DNA from: Ricinus communis
Taxonomy: Eukaryota > Streptophyta > Magnoliopsida > Malpighiales > Euphorbiaceae
Direction of reading: 5' to 3'
NCBI RefSeq assembly: GCF_019578655.1
Contig: NC_063264.1
Span: 5,208,001-5,272,000, forward strand
DNA length: 64,000 nucleotides
In this document: piece by piece, positions 27,700 through 38,602 of the stretch
Numbering within the stretch: position 1 is the first letter of the stretch
Layout of the letters: the number at the start of each line of letters is the position of its first letter
Program-made: the position numbers and the translations under genes
Notes under the pieces: model-generated
The model's input: the letters and a program-made list of their open reading frames with translations, nothing else
Told to the model about the DNA's origin: nothing
Database searches by the model: none

Positions 27700-28750
27700 T
27701 TAAGATTATTTCATCTTGCAAGCAGTACAGTATAGTTATACTTCTGTACAGATGGAAGTACCATTGGCATTATACATGTATCTCAAAGATCCAGATGGCA
27801 TAATTATTCAATAGATGACGCTTTGCTAGTTGATGTATTTGTTTTTTTTTTTTTTTTTCTTTTCTAAAGTTAGGTTTAGCCTCATAAATCTGGATTCCAG
27901 GTGCCCCTTATTGATGAAACAGGTGATTGTACAAACATTCCGTATTTTCTTGTCTAATTTTGATGCGGTATACTTCATATGTTCAATCAAGTAGCAAAAA
28001 TAGAAAATGATTGTATTCAAGCAACCTCTTTAATTCTCATTTAAAGAGAAGAGGAGATGACCAAAAACTAAAAATGCATTTTCTTCTTCCACCTAAAGCT
28101 TGCAGTATATGCCTTAGTTTTGTAATCATACCTGCATGCCCTAGCAGGTTCTGCTTTCCATATAAAATATTTGGTGCTTTCTCACTTTTTATTGGTCTCC
28201 TCACCCTGTTGAAGGGTGTGAGAATATTCGTATTTACTGACTTCCACAGGAGCTCGTTATTCCTCTATTTTATAACTAGCAATTCATGGATCTCTTACGA
28301 ATTTTTATTTTTTTTAAATGACCCTTTTAATGCCAATCTTTTTAAGAACTTTTATTTAATTAAACTACAATTAGCATATGACAGTCATAACTCCACAGTT
28401 CTGAATTTTCTTTTCAAGACTTTTCAGCCATACTCATTTGTAACGGTGTTCAAAATATTTGCTATTTTCTGCATGAGCCAGAATTCTTATTTGTTCGGGT
28501 GGCTGGCTCCTAACAAATAAATATATAGAGGTGGAGAAGTAAATAAATAAATAAAAGATGCAGTTTGGAAAAGGACATGCATGATCAACAATTTGGTAAA
28601 ATCTTGGTTGGAATGGAGATTCCAATTCCTGCATGTAAAAAATAAGAAATTAATTGGAATTAGTCAAATCATATTCCTGCAGATTATCTCTCTTTATTTA
28701 TTTCATTTAGACAGTACTCTTTTTATTGCTCATATAGAAAAGAAAGATAA
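27700..28750. other. 3' flank of the receptor kinase and intergenic spacer
   Basis: Contains the probable 3' UTR and polyadenylation region of the kinase (to about 27830, before a T-run) and then spacer. The ORF at 28011-28520 has no recognisable domain and a composition typical of AT-rich non-coding DNA. Confidence 0.5.
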
Positions 28751-28774
28751 CCAAAAGCTGGAAGAAAAAACCAT

Positions 28775-29203
28775 CTACTTGTTCCAGTCGTAGCAAAGGG
28801 TATAATTATTAGTTTTCTCCTCAAACATGCATGGACCTTTCTGTCTCAGAACCCACTTACAGGTTGAGCATTTAGGGTAATCTCTATTCTGAATATAAAT
28901 ATCAAACCAATGTATCCCTGTTTTCTTCCAGGTGAAACCACAGAAAAATTGGGTCACGCCCCAAAAATTTGGTTGAAATTCAAACTGGTAGTTGTTGTGG
29001 GGCGGTAGAATATGCACACCCAAGTCATCTTCTTTGGATTTGCAATGAACGCTGAGATCCAAGCCCTGGTTTAGATCATTGGTGATAATTACTGTAGCAC
29101 GTTTTAGCTTAAATCTTGCTTCATTCATGGCTGTGATTGATAGGAGAAGTAGTAGTTGCAGCAGGAGATTTCTAGCGGGGAGATGACGATGATGATGATT
29201 CAT
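28775..29203 (-). CDS. S-protein homologue (plant self-incompatibility S1 family), array member 1
   Basis: Intact single-exon ORF of 142 residues, typical for the family. A signal peptide of about 29 residues (leucine-rich core LLLQLLLLLSITA) is followed by the small secreted S1-type beta domain. Landmarks are VIITNDL, HCKSKEDDLG (53-62), an aromatic FEFQPNFWG block, FFCGFTW, WFDIYIQNRD and a C-terminal GPC...LCYDW. Six cysteines follow the signal peptide (54, 88, 112, 115, 125, 137). Papaver PrsS is the characterised founder of the family (pollen-recognition ligand). Most plant SPHs are secreted proteins of unknown role, and nothing here shows a self-incompatibility function. It is the first copy of a mostly minus-strand array. 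Confidence 0.92.
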   Translation of the reverse strand: MNHHHRHLPARNLLLQLLLLLSITAMNEARFKLKRATVIITNDLNQGLDLSVHCKSKEDDLGVHILPPHNNYQFEFQPNFWGVTQFFCGFTWKKTGIHWFDIYIQNRDYPKCSTCKWVLRQKGPCMFEEKTNNYTLCYDWNK

Positions 29204-30150
29204 GGTTTCTTCTTCTTTGGGAAAGAAAATTTGGAAGTTATTATTAGCTAGAATTGTATGCTAAATTATTTGGACCATGGTTTTCTTTTATAGATGTTGA
29301 CACATTAATGGCGATTGTCCATATGCGGGTATAAAGTGCATAGTGGATGGATTTTGTTGAAGTAAGAGAATCCTGAGCGTTAATTATGTGGAAATCCTGT
29401 AGCCTTATTTGACAAGGCAACAGATTTGCATTCTAAAATTGATTCAGTAAGGTAGTGTACTAACAGCTTAATCTATCCTGAGGAAGCAATTGTACTGTTT
29501 TCTTTCTTTCTTTTTTTTTTTTCTTTTAATTATGGGATGTCCAAAGAGCACGTGATAATTCTAAACAAGTCAAGTTCAATTCTATTTAAATAGGCATAAC
29601 ATAGGAGAATTATTTTTATAATTTACTGATAATTAAATTTGATCAATATTCTTAGAAGTACAATTGCATCGAGCTAAGATAAATTGTAACTAGCTTGGTT
29701 TTGCTTCCATTATTATCGAGCGGAGCTTGAATTAATTGAGTTTACTAAACTTTTTATATATCTCACAAGCTCAAATAAACTTAATTGAGCCTAAATAAAT
29801 TATAATGACAATAAATTATAAGTTGAATTTTTGTTGTGCATTAAAAGAATAAATATTAATTATAAAATTTATAACATACTAAGTAATATCTATGTTTTTG
29901 TTTTTAATTAAATTTATAACGTATAAATAATATAAAATCATGTTATATATAACACGTTAATTCTTGAAAACTATAATAGTAATAGAAAAAGTTAGGAATA
30001 ACTTCTTCAAACTATTAGGAAACAAAATAATTTTCAGTCGAGAAATGGAGAATCGATAGAAGAGAAACAACAGAAATCATTGAGAAATCAAAGCTATTAT
30101 TAATTTTATTTGAAGAAGAGAAAACACAATTGTATTATAATATAGAACAA
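29204..30150. other. Spacer between S-protein homologues 1 and 2
   Basis: AT-rich DNA with no ORF of interest. The part next to 29204 is the promoter side of array member 1. I saw no extra S-protein fragment here. Confidence 0.5.
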
Positions 30151-30159
30151 GAGCATTAT

Positions 30160-30579
30160 TCATTGCTTTTGCCAAGGAAAACAGTCATTGTATATTTGCT
30201 TTTCTTTATTCCACATACAAGGGCCTGACGGTCTAACAAGCCATCCACAATAATCATGAGGGCACTTATTTTTATCTCTATCTTCTGTGTAAATATCGAA
30301 CTTATGAGACTGTCCATGCCATGACATGGAACAGAAGTACAGAGTGGTGTCCATGAAGTTTGGATGAAACCTAAACGAGAAATAGCCATTGTAAGGCAAT
30401 ACTTTGGTGCCCAGATCATCATCCTTTGATTTACAATGGACAGTCAGGTCCAAACCTGGACCTATACCATTTGTCACTTTGACTGTTCTCTTTTTGGGGA
30501 AGAACCAGGCATTGCAACAGGTGGGGATTAGTAACAAAAACAGTGCTAGCAAGTATACATTTCTGATTGAGGGATACAT
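30160..30579 (-). CDS. S-protein homologue, array member 2
   Basis: Intact 139-residue ORF with signal peptide to about residue 24 (cleavage plausible after CCNA). The mature domain carries KRTVKVTNGIGPGLDL, HCKSKDDDLG (48-57), FRFHPNFMDTT, FCSMSWHG, KFDIYTEDRD and GPCMW...DCFPW. Cysteines are at 49, 83, 106, 111, 121 and 133, as in its neighbours. Of the array members its mature N-terminus (AWFFPKKRTVKV) is closest to the frameshifted copy at 35371-35795 (AWWFPGKR), suggesting recent common origin. Predicted secreted; ligand or receptor function unknown. Confidence 0.92.
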   Translation of the reverse strand: MYPSIRNVYLLALFLLLIPTCCNAWFFPKKRTVKVTNGIGPGLDLTVHCKSKDDDLGTKVLPYNGYFSFRFHPNFMDTTLYFCSMSWHGQSHKFDIYTEDRDKNKCPHDYCGWLVRPSGPCMWNKEKQIYNDCFPWQKQ

Positions 30580-31680
30580 TTTTATGGCTTCTTGTTTTGT
30601 TGGGGGTAGAGGAGAGGGTGGTAAATATATTTATAGAAGTTTGATTTTATAATCACATTACATAAGTGTATTTAGGTTGAGTGGATAATCTATGCCTAAA
30701 TAGGCACTCTTAGTTTTCAAAAACCATTTGCAGAAAAACCACTACTTTCTGATGCTGGGTTTGGCAGTATGATCTAATATTTTTGGTAAGAGAATCCAAA
30801 TTAACACTTCTATAAGAATAAAATTATAAAAGAAATTAAGAAAAATATTTTGGTTGCTTTTGTTTTTGTTGATTTAGTCGTAATTATTTGGTATATTTGC
30901 CGATAATAACTACTGAAGATCTGTGCAGAAGATTTTGGATTCGAATTTTATTAGGTAAACTGACATGTAATATAGAAATAAATGAGAATAGATATATGGC
31001 TGGGCTTGGAATTGTGCTTTCCTAATCAATTTTATTATTTTTTTTAAGTTTCGAAAATTATTAAAAAATAGATTAATTAGTAACTTTTAATAAGAAAAAA
31101 TAAATAATTAAATTTAAATATAATTTTTAACACTCAACAGTAATTTCGAGTATGATATGAAGATGTAACTTATATAAAGAGTTTCATATGTTTGAAAAAA
31201 TGAAAAGAGAAAAAGAAACATCCTAAATATTTTATCCATCATTTTACATTTTGGAAATATTTTGGAAATGAATGCTACAAAAAATATCTTTAAAATATTT
31301 CAAGTTCATTTTTGTAATTCGTTAAAATTAATAATTGATTTTCGAATCATAGGAGAAGTGGCATGAGTTGTATTCTTTTTATTTTTTGTATTAGTTATCA
31401 TTTGAAAAAATATATATATACTCTTATTTTTATTAATTTTGAAGATTTATTTATTATTTTTCTGAATATTATCCTTTTTAAAATTTTTAGTTGTACTCGA
31501 ATATAATATATACATCAAGTCGGGTAAATTGTTTTTTAATTTTATATATTATTTCTTTTATTTATTTTAATCAAATGAAAATATTATCATTTTTACTGTG
31601 CAATAACAACACACACAAAAGCTCTTGGCGAAACTTGTATATATTATTCATTGGAAGCTATGGAGTACATATTCAATACA
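30580..31680. other. Spacer between S-protein homologues 2 and 3
   Basis: AT-rich spacer with the promoter of member 2 at its left side. No gene or S-protein fragment recognised. Confidence 0.5.
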
Positions 31681-31687
31681 TTTAATA

Positions 31688-32107
31688 TTATGGATTCCAA
31701 GGAAAACAAATATCAAACTTGCCAGTATCGGAATTAAGCAGACAAGGGCCCGAAGCTTGTATCCGCCATTCACAAACAACACATCGTTCGAAGTCCCTGT
31801 CGTCTACGTATATATCGAACCAACGGATTATGTTCTGCCATTTCATTTGGCAGTAAAACCGAGTAGTTCCCCACGGATTGGGACGAAATCTGAAGGAGAA
31901 AGAGCCCTTGTAAGGGACTTGTTGCTCGCCCAAATCGTCATTCTTTGATTTACAATGGAGTTTTAGGCCTAACTTTGGACCCAAATCGTTTGTGATTTTG
32001 ACCGTCTTTTTCTTGGGAACAATAAAGCTTGCATCACTAACTGTTGTCATTAGCAGCATAAACAGCACGGCTAGCTGCAGCCAACACCTAATACTGAGAC
32101 GACTCAT
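31688..32107 (-). CDS. S-protein homologue, array member 3
   Basis: The reading frame is open from an upstream Met at 32158 (156 residues). I prefer the Met at 32107, which gives 139 residues and places a normal signal peptide (LQLAVLFMLLMTTVSDA) at the N-terminus, matching the other members; the extra 17 residues are polar and unlike family N-termini. Mature landmarks are KKKTVKITNDLGPKLGL, HCKSKNDDLG, FRFRPNPWGTT, FYCQMKW, WFDIYVDDRD and GPCLL...ICFPWNP. Six cysteines are at 52, 86, 109, 112, 122 and 134. Its C-terminus (KFDICFPWNP) is shared with the broken copy at 37394-37808, its likely closest paralogue. Confidence 0.9.
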   Translation of the reverse strand: MSRLSIRCWLQLAVLFMLLMTTVSDASFIVPKKKTVKITNDLGPKLGLKLHCKSKNDDLGEQQVPYKGSFSFRFRPNPWGTTRFYCQMKWQNIIRWFDIYVDDRDFERCVVCEWRIQASGPCLLNSDTGKFDICFPWNP

Positions 32108-32159
32108 GCTTGTATATCTAGCCAGTTTTCCTGTTTGTGGTGGAATTGTACATAACATT

Positions 32160-33390
32160 TAGAAGCTTTCGAAGTATTCTTTTGTACGTCTTCAAACTAT
32201 ATATAGTGAAAGAGGGTGCCCGAATGGTGTGGGCAATTGCCATTTTTGGTAGGATATATGATTAATCTATGTGGAATATTCCAACTTGATTTCATGTAAA
32301 TCAGACTAACTTACTCTACGTGCTGAAATTTTAGAATTAGATATTGGCGATCTCTTGAACTTGAGAGTTTTAAATAATTGGTAGTTTAGTAACAATGTCA
32401 AATTACTACCCGATCAGAAAAATTAAATATGCTATTAGTCACTGAATTGAAAAAAACCATAAGTTTTATTATTCTTAACCATTCCGACTTAAGATAATAT
32501 TTAATAAACTAATTAAATTATGCTTATTTGATCAATATAAAGATGCAATATATAATCTTTATACAGTGATAAAAAAAAAATTACGAATCCAATTTAAGTC
32601 AATTATAAATAGAAATAAACTGTTTACTGTAATAAGTTATAAATTTTTTAAATCCGGTCTTAAAAAATATTCTTTTACATACTAATATTTAAATATATAA
32701 CTTTAAAAATATATATTATATAAGAAAATATTTATATATTTTATCCCTCATTTCTATAACTTCACTAACAAAATTAAGTAAAAAATCCAAAGAAAAATTT
32801 TAGTACTCAAATCTCTATTAAATTATAACCTTATCATAGTTATAAATCTTATTTAATCCCAAATATAAGTATATAAAGAGATTTTATTATAGATATACTA
32901 GGATATAAATTGGAGATTTATTACTGAAAATTAAGATTTTTGTTTCCATAATTAGAGTATCAACGAGCTGGGACAACTATCCCATTACCTCTCAAGATTT
33001 CTTAATCAAACAAATAAAGATACGGGAAAAACCTTTTCAATATATGACATCTTAATGAGGTTAAGATTTCTTGAATTCTTTTTTACAGTAAATTTAGTCA
33101 GTATGTTAAGTTAGGGAGAAAGAAAAAGCTTTTCATAAATTAAGGTCACAACCAAATTCCGTTCATTAAAAAGAATTTTCTGAATTCACGACTGTGAAAA
33201 TAAACCTGTGATACTCATGGCCCAGAAAACCCGAACCAACAAATCAAAACGAGGGAAACTTTCATAAGAAGACAGAACTGAAATCCATTGCAATAATAAT
33301 CTTGATTCCCATACCTCTCCTTTCCATACGCAAAAACGAAAAGCATTATAAATAAAGGCACTACTTCATCTTAGCGAAGACCTGCAACAA
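32160..33390. other. Spacer between S-protein homologue 3 and the plus-strand pseudogene
   Basis: AT-rich, no ORF of interest. The part just above 32158 contains a TATA-like 'tatatagtg' about 90 bp upstream of the member 3 start, consistent with its promoter. Confidence 0.5.
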
Positions 33391-33396
33391 CAATTG

Positions 33397-33397
<1 letters not shown>

Positions 33398-33430
<33 letters not shown>

Positions 33431-33432
33431 GC
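33398..33432. repeat. Compound (TA)n(GA)n microsatellite
   Basis: An (AT/TA) run passes directly into a (GA) run just upstream of the plus-strand S-protein pseudogene. Confidence 0.9.
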
Positions 33433-33446
33433 CATAATAAACAAAC

Positions 33447-33870
33447 ATGATATCTGCTGCCTTGTTGTTGTTTCTTATCATGTTCATCACCGTTTCATTA
33501 GAGCCACCAACAGTTTTAGCGATATTAACACAACAATCTGTTGGAAGTAAATATATTATGCCAATGCAGACAGTCGTACGCATCATTAACAACTCTGGTG
33601 ATGGACGAAATTTTACAGTGCATTTGTAAATCAAAAGATGATGATCGTGTGGTTTCAGTAGACCAGTCCTATTCATGGAAGTTTAGAGTGAATGTTATAG
33701 AAACTACCCTTTTCTTCTGTGGGTTTACATGGCGGCATGGATCAGGAGTTTATTACATTTATACAGCCAAAGGGATTTGCATGGGTGGCCAACTCATTGC
33801 TTGTGGAAAGTGTTCATGGATATAAAGAAAGGGATGGACAGGAAAATCTCCTATTACAAGTGGAAATAAA
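33447..33870 (+). pseudogene. S-protein homologue pseudogene, plus strand (member 4)
   Basis: The first 60 codons give a signal peptide (ALLLFLIMFITVSLEPPTVLA) and a VVRIINNSGDGRNFTVHL stretch, then a stop at 33627-33629. The family motif CKSKDDD continues at once in another frame, consistent with one extra T in the 'catttgt' run near 33622-33627. That frame carries the core (FFCGFTW) up to CGKCSWI and then stops at about 33823, before the usual C-terminal cysteines. So there is a frameshift plus a premature stop. The usual WFDIY block is replaced by a shorter YYIYTAKG. It lies opposite to the intact copies and resembles the fragment at 34759-34968 (shared GSGV and YTA features). Confidence 0.85.
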
Positions 33871-34064
33871 ACTGATGATTAATATGTTTCTAATTCCTAA
33901 ACAAACATATATAGTTGTTTTTGTTTTGGTTCCTAATAAAATGAAAAGTACTCTATAATGCCAAAGCCTTCAGGTAACATATGCACTAAACTAATGTTAA
34001 AAAATGTGATTTTAAGATCACCAGAAAACAATATTAATGGTTTCAAGCTCCAAGCCGTCAACTT

Positions 34065-34610
34065 CATCTAGTTTGGTCTGATTGGACGAAAATACGGAAG
34101 ATGTTCTTGCCACCCAAGATCAAGATGTTTCTATGGAAAACTTGTCACAACTGGATTCCGACTTATGGAAAATTACAATAACATAAGGTTCTTGTTGATG
34201 ATCTATGTCCTCTTTGTGGCGCTGATAAAGAGACAACTCTCCGTGCTCTGTGGGGCTGCAATTGTCTATCTCAGGTACGCAAATCTGTTGACTTCATAAA
34301 AGATTGTGATATTAGATCATTATGTGATTTTCGGGACTTCCTTATGACGTGTTTGCATCGTCTGAATGAGGAAGAAATGAACAAGCTTGTTGTTATACTG
34401 TGGAGAATCTGGTTTTGAAGGAATACTGTTGTTCATTCAAAGAAGCTGTTGCCGGCGAACGAAGTCATAGCCTAGGCTGAGGACTATATTATGGATTTTC
34501 GTAATGCTAGTCCTAAGCCTGTCCTGCAAAACAGAATTACTCGATCTTGGAGACCTCCGGACATCAATGGTGTGAAAGTCAATACAGATGCTGCTGTGTC
34601 AAAAATTCTT
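34065..34610 (+). mobile_element. Decayed LINE (L1-type non-LTR retrotransposon) fragment: zf-RVT and start of RNase H region
   Basis: One reading frame starting near TGG at 34083 can be followed to about 34605 with three in-frame stops. It contains PPKIKMFLWKTCHNWIPT, then a DLCPLCGADKETTLRALWGC block (the cysteine-rich reverse-transcriptase-associated zinc finger found downstream of plant LINE reverse transcriptases), and then WRPPDINGVKVNTDAAV, the usual opening of the LINE-encoded RNase H domain. The reverse transcriptase itself is absent, so this is an internal or 3' fragment. It lies directly before an S-protein fragment that has lost its 5' half, as if the insertion or a later deletion removed it. 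Confidence 0.75.
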
Positions 34611-34758
34611 TCAGAAACACCATTGTCATCTCTTGGTAAAGAAAGGTTCATGTTTAGCTAAGCACCACACTGACAAAAATATATAACTTGGGTGACGAGA
34701 TGGTGATTTAGTGAGGCATGTGTTGCAAGTTGATCGATCTTTCCATTGGGCATTTTGA

Positions 34759-34968
34759 CTTGATTTCACGGAAAGTACTCTTTTCTTCTGCGGATTTAGA
34801 TGGTTCCATGGATCAGGAGTTGATGAAGTTTACACGGCCGTCAGGGATTTGCATATAAGATGCCCAACTTGGTGCATTTGGAAAGTTCTCAAGAATGGTG
34901 TCCATGCATGTCTATCGACTAGAGAAGGGAATGAAGAGGAAGATAAAAACCAATTAAATAAAAACTAA
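34759..34968 (+). pseudogene. S-protein homologue 3' fragment, plus strand (member 5)
   Basis: An open stretch to the TAA at 34966-34968 encodes a C-terminal part of the family: STLFFCGFRWFHGSGV, a YTAVRDL segment, RCPTWCIWKVLKNGVHAC and a charged tail. The signal peptide and the HCKSK motif are missing. Upstream is LINE-derived sequence. It is closest to the pseudogene at 33447-33870, making a plus-strand subfamily of two dead copies. Positions of four cysteines in the fragment agree with family positions. Confidence 0.75.
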
Positions 34969-34969
34969 T

Positions 34970-35370
34970 AATCAGATTATTTAGAAATAACAACAGGCTT
35001 TAAATTGATCTTTAAATACTTTTGCATCAGTGGCTAAGTATAACTAACTGGGTGCTCTCATTTCTTCCATTTAGTTAGCATGCAATTCCATCAACCAGTT
35101 TAGACCACAAATGATGCTTTCTGTAATAATCTTGCACTATCAGTCCAACTAATTGAAGAAAATAAATCTCTAATTATATTAAGTTACCAAAGCCCAAACA
35201 AAAACCGTGGTAGTGAAAAGCTTCGGGTGCGATCAATGCCTAAAGGTGAAAAAAGAGATTCACTTACAAAGAACCCAATAGCAAGTTAAAATTCTTATTA
35301 CATTGTGAGGAAAAAGAAAACATCAGCATCAGCATCAAAATCAAAAGCAACATACGTAAATGAAGAACAT
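34970..35370. other. Spacer
   Basis: Short AT-rich spacer between the plus-strand fragment and the minus-strand member 6; nothing recognised. Confidence 0.5.
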
Positions 35371-35795
35371 TCATTCCAATTTCAAGGGCTTATTCCAGGG
35401 AAAACAATCATTGTACAAGTGTTTATCGCCATTCCACATGCAAGGACCTTTAGCTCTAACATTCCAGGAGCAATGAACACTGCATTTATTTTTATCCCTT
35501 TCTTGTATATAAATATCAAACCACTTTTTGTTGCCCTTCCATTCCATTGAGCAATAATACTGTGTAGAATCCCACATGTTAGGTTTAAAACTAAAGGAGT
35601 AGAACCCTTTGTAGGGGACTACATGGATACCCAAATCATCATCTTTCGATTTACAGTGGACGGTAAGATCCATGTTTGGACCCACATCATTTATCATACT
35701 AACAATCTTTTGCCAGGGAACCACCATGCATCACTGCCACCTACCAGCAAGACTAACATTACTAGCAACAGGAAACTTCTGCTCAGGGGACTCAT
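35371..35795 (-). pseudogene. S-protein homologue with a single frameshift (member 6)
   Basis: A Met at 35795 opens a good signal peptide (SRSFLLLVMLVLLVGGSDA) and AWWFPGKR, then hits a stop near 35692. The rest of the domain continues in the next frame from about 35706 to 35371 and is otherwise intact (INDVGPNMDLTVHC, KSKDDDLG, FSFKPNMWDST, YYCSMEW, WFDIYIQERD, GPCMW, DCFPW). The shift lies in or next to the A-run (plus-strand tctttt, 35706-35711), as expected of a one-base loss in a homopolymer. It is either a very young pseudogene or a sequencing error. If read from the internal Met at 35727 the product lacks a signal peptide. Confidence 0.82.
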
Positions 35796-35799
35796 GTTG

Positions 35800-37390
35800 T
35801 AGAGCAAGAGGACTCCTCCTTCAGGTTAACTAAGAAAAAATAAAATAAAATTAAGTGCCTACAGAAACTGATACGAACCAAAGAATTACTTAGACCAAGT
35901 GTGCATATATAGGGGTTAAGGTATGGGGTGTGCTTAGTGATGGGAATACATTCTATAAACCGTTTCAGGAAAATAAATAAACACCATTCACGGCCTAATT
36001 AATTAAGAAACAGGATAAGATGTAAACTTGTAATCAAAGGTTCCTTGAATTTTTAATTTCCCTTTTTAACCGCTGTAATCTATTTAATTAGTCTCGCTAT
36101 AATCTCTATACTAAGTCAAATTTCTGATAAAAGAAGCTTACATATAAATTTCAAATTCTAAAACGTTATCAATGATCCCATAATAGTATTGATAAATTAC
36201 TTAGCTATTTATTAGTACTCTTTAAAGGAAATAAGTATTCGTACATGTTTGTTTTCACGTAATGTTTCGTTTTTGTTTTTATCGACTTTTAATCCAATTG
36301 TAAATTTAATTCATTTTTCCCCTTAATTTTAGACCTTGATTTGGTTTCTATATCCATTGGTTGCCTCTCGCTCTATTGATGATCAAATTATAGATTGTAT
36401 TTTAGCCCTACACCAGCTTCCATAGTTAAAATTACAAGGAAAACGTATCTTTACATTGCAAATTGTAGTTGTTTTAAATAGTGGTAAAATACTGCATTTG
36501 CTTACAAAAGAATAGTTTTTTTTCTGTGGCATGCAATATCTTGTGAATGGTTTGCATGGGCTATATATATATATAGAGAGAGAGATAATAATTACTACGT
36601 CCCTACATGGCTTCCTTCATCTAAGTAACATGAACAATTTAAGTGTCTTTTGGAGAACGATATTGGACAAAAGTATCAAATATTCCGTGAATTTGTAGTT
36701 CGGGGCCAAATAAGTCTAATCTCAACTATTTTAATAAATAGATCGATAACTTTTTTTTAAAGGCTAAATAGAACTAAATTTTAACTAAATCTAATAAAAT
36801 TAATGGCAATGGTGTTAATGATGGTTTAACAAAGTCGACGGTGATAATAAAATAGAGATAATAATTGTTAATTTTGATATTCTCAATAAAACACAAAAAG
36901 AATTAATATATAAAATTTTAAAAAACTAAATTTAGATTTTATTATGAATATTAAAAAAATAATATTTTTAAAATTTTATTTTATTTAATTAATTCAAGTA
37001 ATGAATATGATAGATATGCTCATAATTTTTTCAAGATTTGGATCTATTTAGCTCTTAAATAGAAATTACGAGTCTATTTATTAAAGTAGTTAATATTAGA
37101 CTTATTTGTCTTTGAGCTATAAATTTTAGAGGGGTATTTGACGATTTATCCAACAGATATTTATCATATACACCGACAACTAATTGAGTTAATTGTTTAA
37201 TGTCTTTACAATATGACATTGCATTTGTTAATGCATAGGGAAAGAAATACCTTTTTAATTTTTATAAATAATCCAAATTTAAGAAAAGACACACTGTACC
37301 AGAAGAACAGGAATGCTCAAAGAACAGGAACTTTTTTTATTCACTATTAATTTGTGGAAACACAAGGACAAAAAGAGAAAAAGAAAAAGA
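35800..37390. other. Spacer between S-protein homologues 6 and 7
   Basis: AT-rich spacer. Contains a short TA/GA microsatellite at about 36562-36586. A TATA-like 'catatataggg' lies about 105-115 bp above the member 6 start. No other gene seen. Confidence 0.5.
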
Positions 37391-37393
37391 CTG

Positions 37394-37808
37394 TTAAGGA
37401 TTCCAAGGAAAACAAATATCAAACTTGTTAGTTTCTTGATTAAGCGTACAAGGGCCAGGAGCCTGTATAATCCATTGAAAAACAGTGCAGCGATCCTTGT
37501 CCCTTCGATCGATGTAAATGTCGAACCATTCAGATCGAGCATGCGTGTCTTGCCATTTGAAGAAGCAAAAGAACTGACTCGTTCCCCAGTAGAAAGGACG
37601 AAACCTGAAAGAGTAGTAGTCTTGATAAAGGAGATGTTGTTCCCCGAGATCATTATTCTTTGATTTGCAGTGTTAAGTCCTTAAACGGACCTAAATTGTT
37701 TGTGATGTTTACGGTCTTTTTTCCTCGGAGAATCCCTGCATCACTGACACTTATCAAGAACATCAGTAACGTTATTACTGCCGACAATTTCCTAATCAAC
37801 GGATTCAT
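37394..37808 (-). pseudogene. S-protein homologue pseudogene with a small deletion (member 7)
   Basis: The Met at 37808 opens a normal signal peptide (LSAVITLLMFLISVSDA) and the GKKTVNITNNLGPF strand, then meets a stop near 37645. The remaining domain, starting at CKSKNNDLG, lies in another frame down to the stop at 37394-37396 and is uninterrupted (FRFRPFYWGTSQFFC, WFDIYIDRRD, GPCTL, ICFPWNP). Compared with its neighbours, five bases appear missing at the codons for Leu-His just before the first conserved Cys, about 37669-37672. Everything else is well conserved, so inactivation looks recent. Its closest intact relative by eye is member 3. Confidence 0.85.
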
Positions 37809-37809
37809 G

Positions 37810-38600
37810 TTTGCTTGTGGATAGTGTTGCCTTGCCTTTGCTTATTTATAAAGGCCTCGCCCTGGATGCATGCCTGCACATTTCTAGGTCTTCAGAATTC
37901 AATTTCCAAATCAGTTACTGTTGACTGTTGTGTCACTAAATAACTGTTCTTTTCAGTTCACATTGAAAAAGAAAATTATCATATTATAATCACCTCAATT
38001 TTAATACGTCATGTTGAATTTATAAATAGACAAAAAAATTTAATTTATTTTTATTTAGTACCACTAATTTTAATCATTTTCTTACTATAATATCTTTAAT
38101 GAACTTTTCAATGCAATGCAAGGAGTATTATTAAATTAATGATCCTTTAGACATTCTAATGGAGTCTAAGGTTTAGTGAAATTGGGGTTAATTAGATGAG
38201 GATTAGGTAGGAGGAAAGGACTGCTGAATCCTGCTTGCTTGCAAGTGATCTTAATTAGACATAAATTTAGTTGCTGGGTGCCACGAACATAGTTGAATGG
38301 AGACTTATTTTATTGGTAACGATCTGTGCGGTTAGTACATATGGTAGGTATTCTTATTTTTGTTAGTTGAATGGGTTGCATAGACAATATAAAAATACCA
38401 TAAAACTATAATAAATAAAAAATTACTAAAAAAATAATAATTATCAAATCGAGTATGCTCACTAAAAATTACAAAAACTTTATCAAATTTATATAAAAAG
38501 AAAACCAGGATTCAAATATTATCAATAGCAATTGAACAAATACAAACATATGTATATGTATATGTATTGGCATTTTATTATTTTCTAAGCAAATCAAATT
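37810..38600. other. Spacer between S-protein homologues 7 and 8
   Basis: AT-rich spacer; no gene or family fragment recognised. Confidence 0.5.
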
Positions 38601-38602
38601 AC

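Noticed and set aside
28011..28520. 169-residue ORF after the receptor kinase
   Set aside because: Phe/Leu/Ser-rich, typical of AT-rich non-coding DNA; no domain visible.
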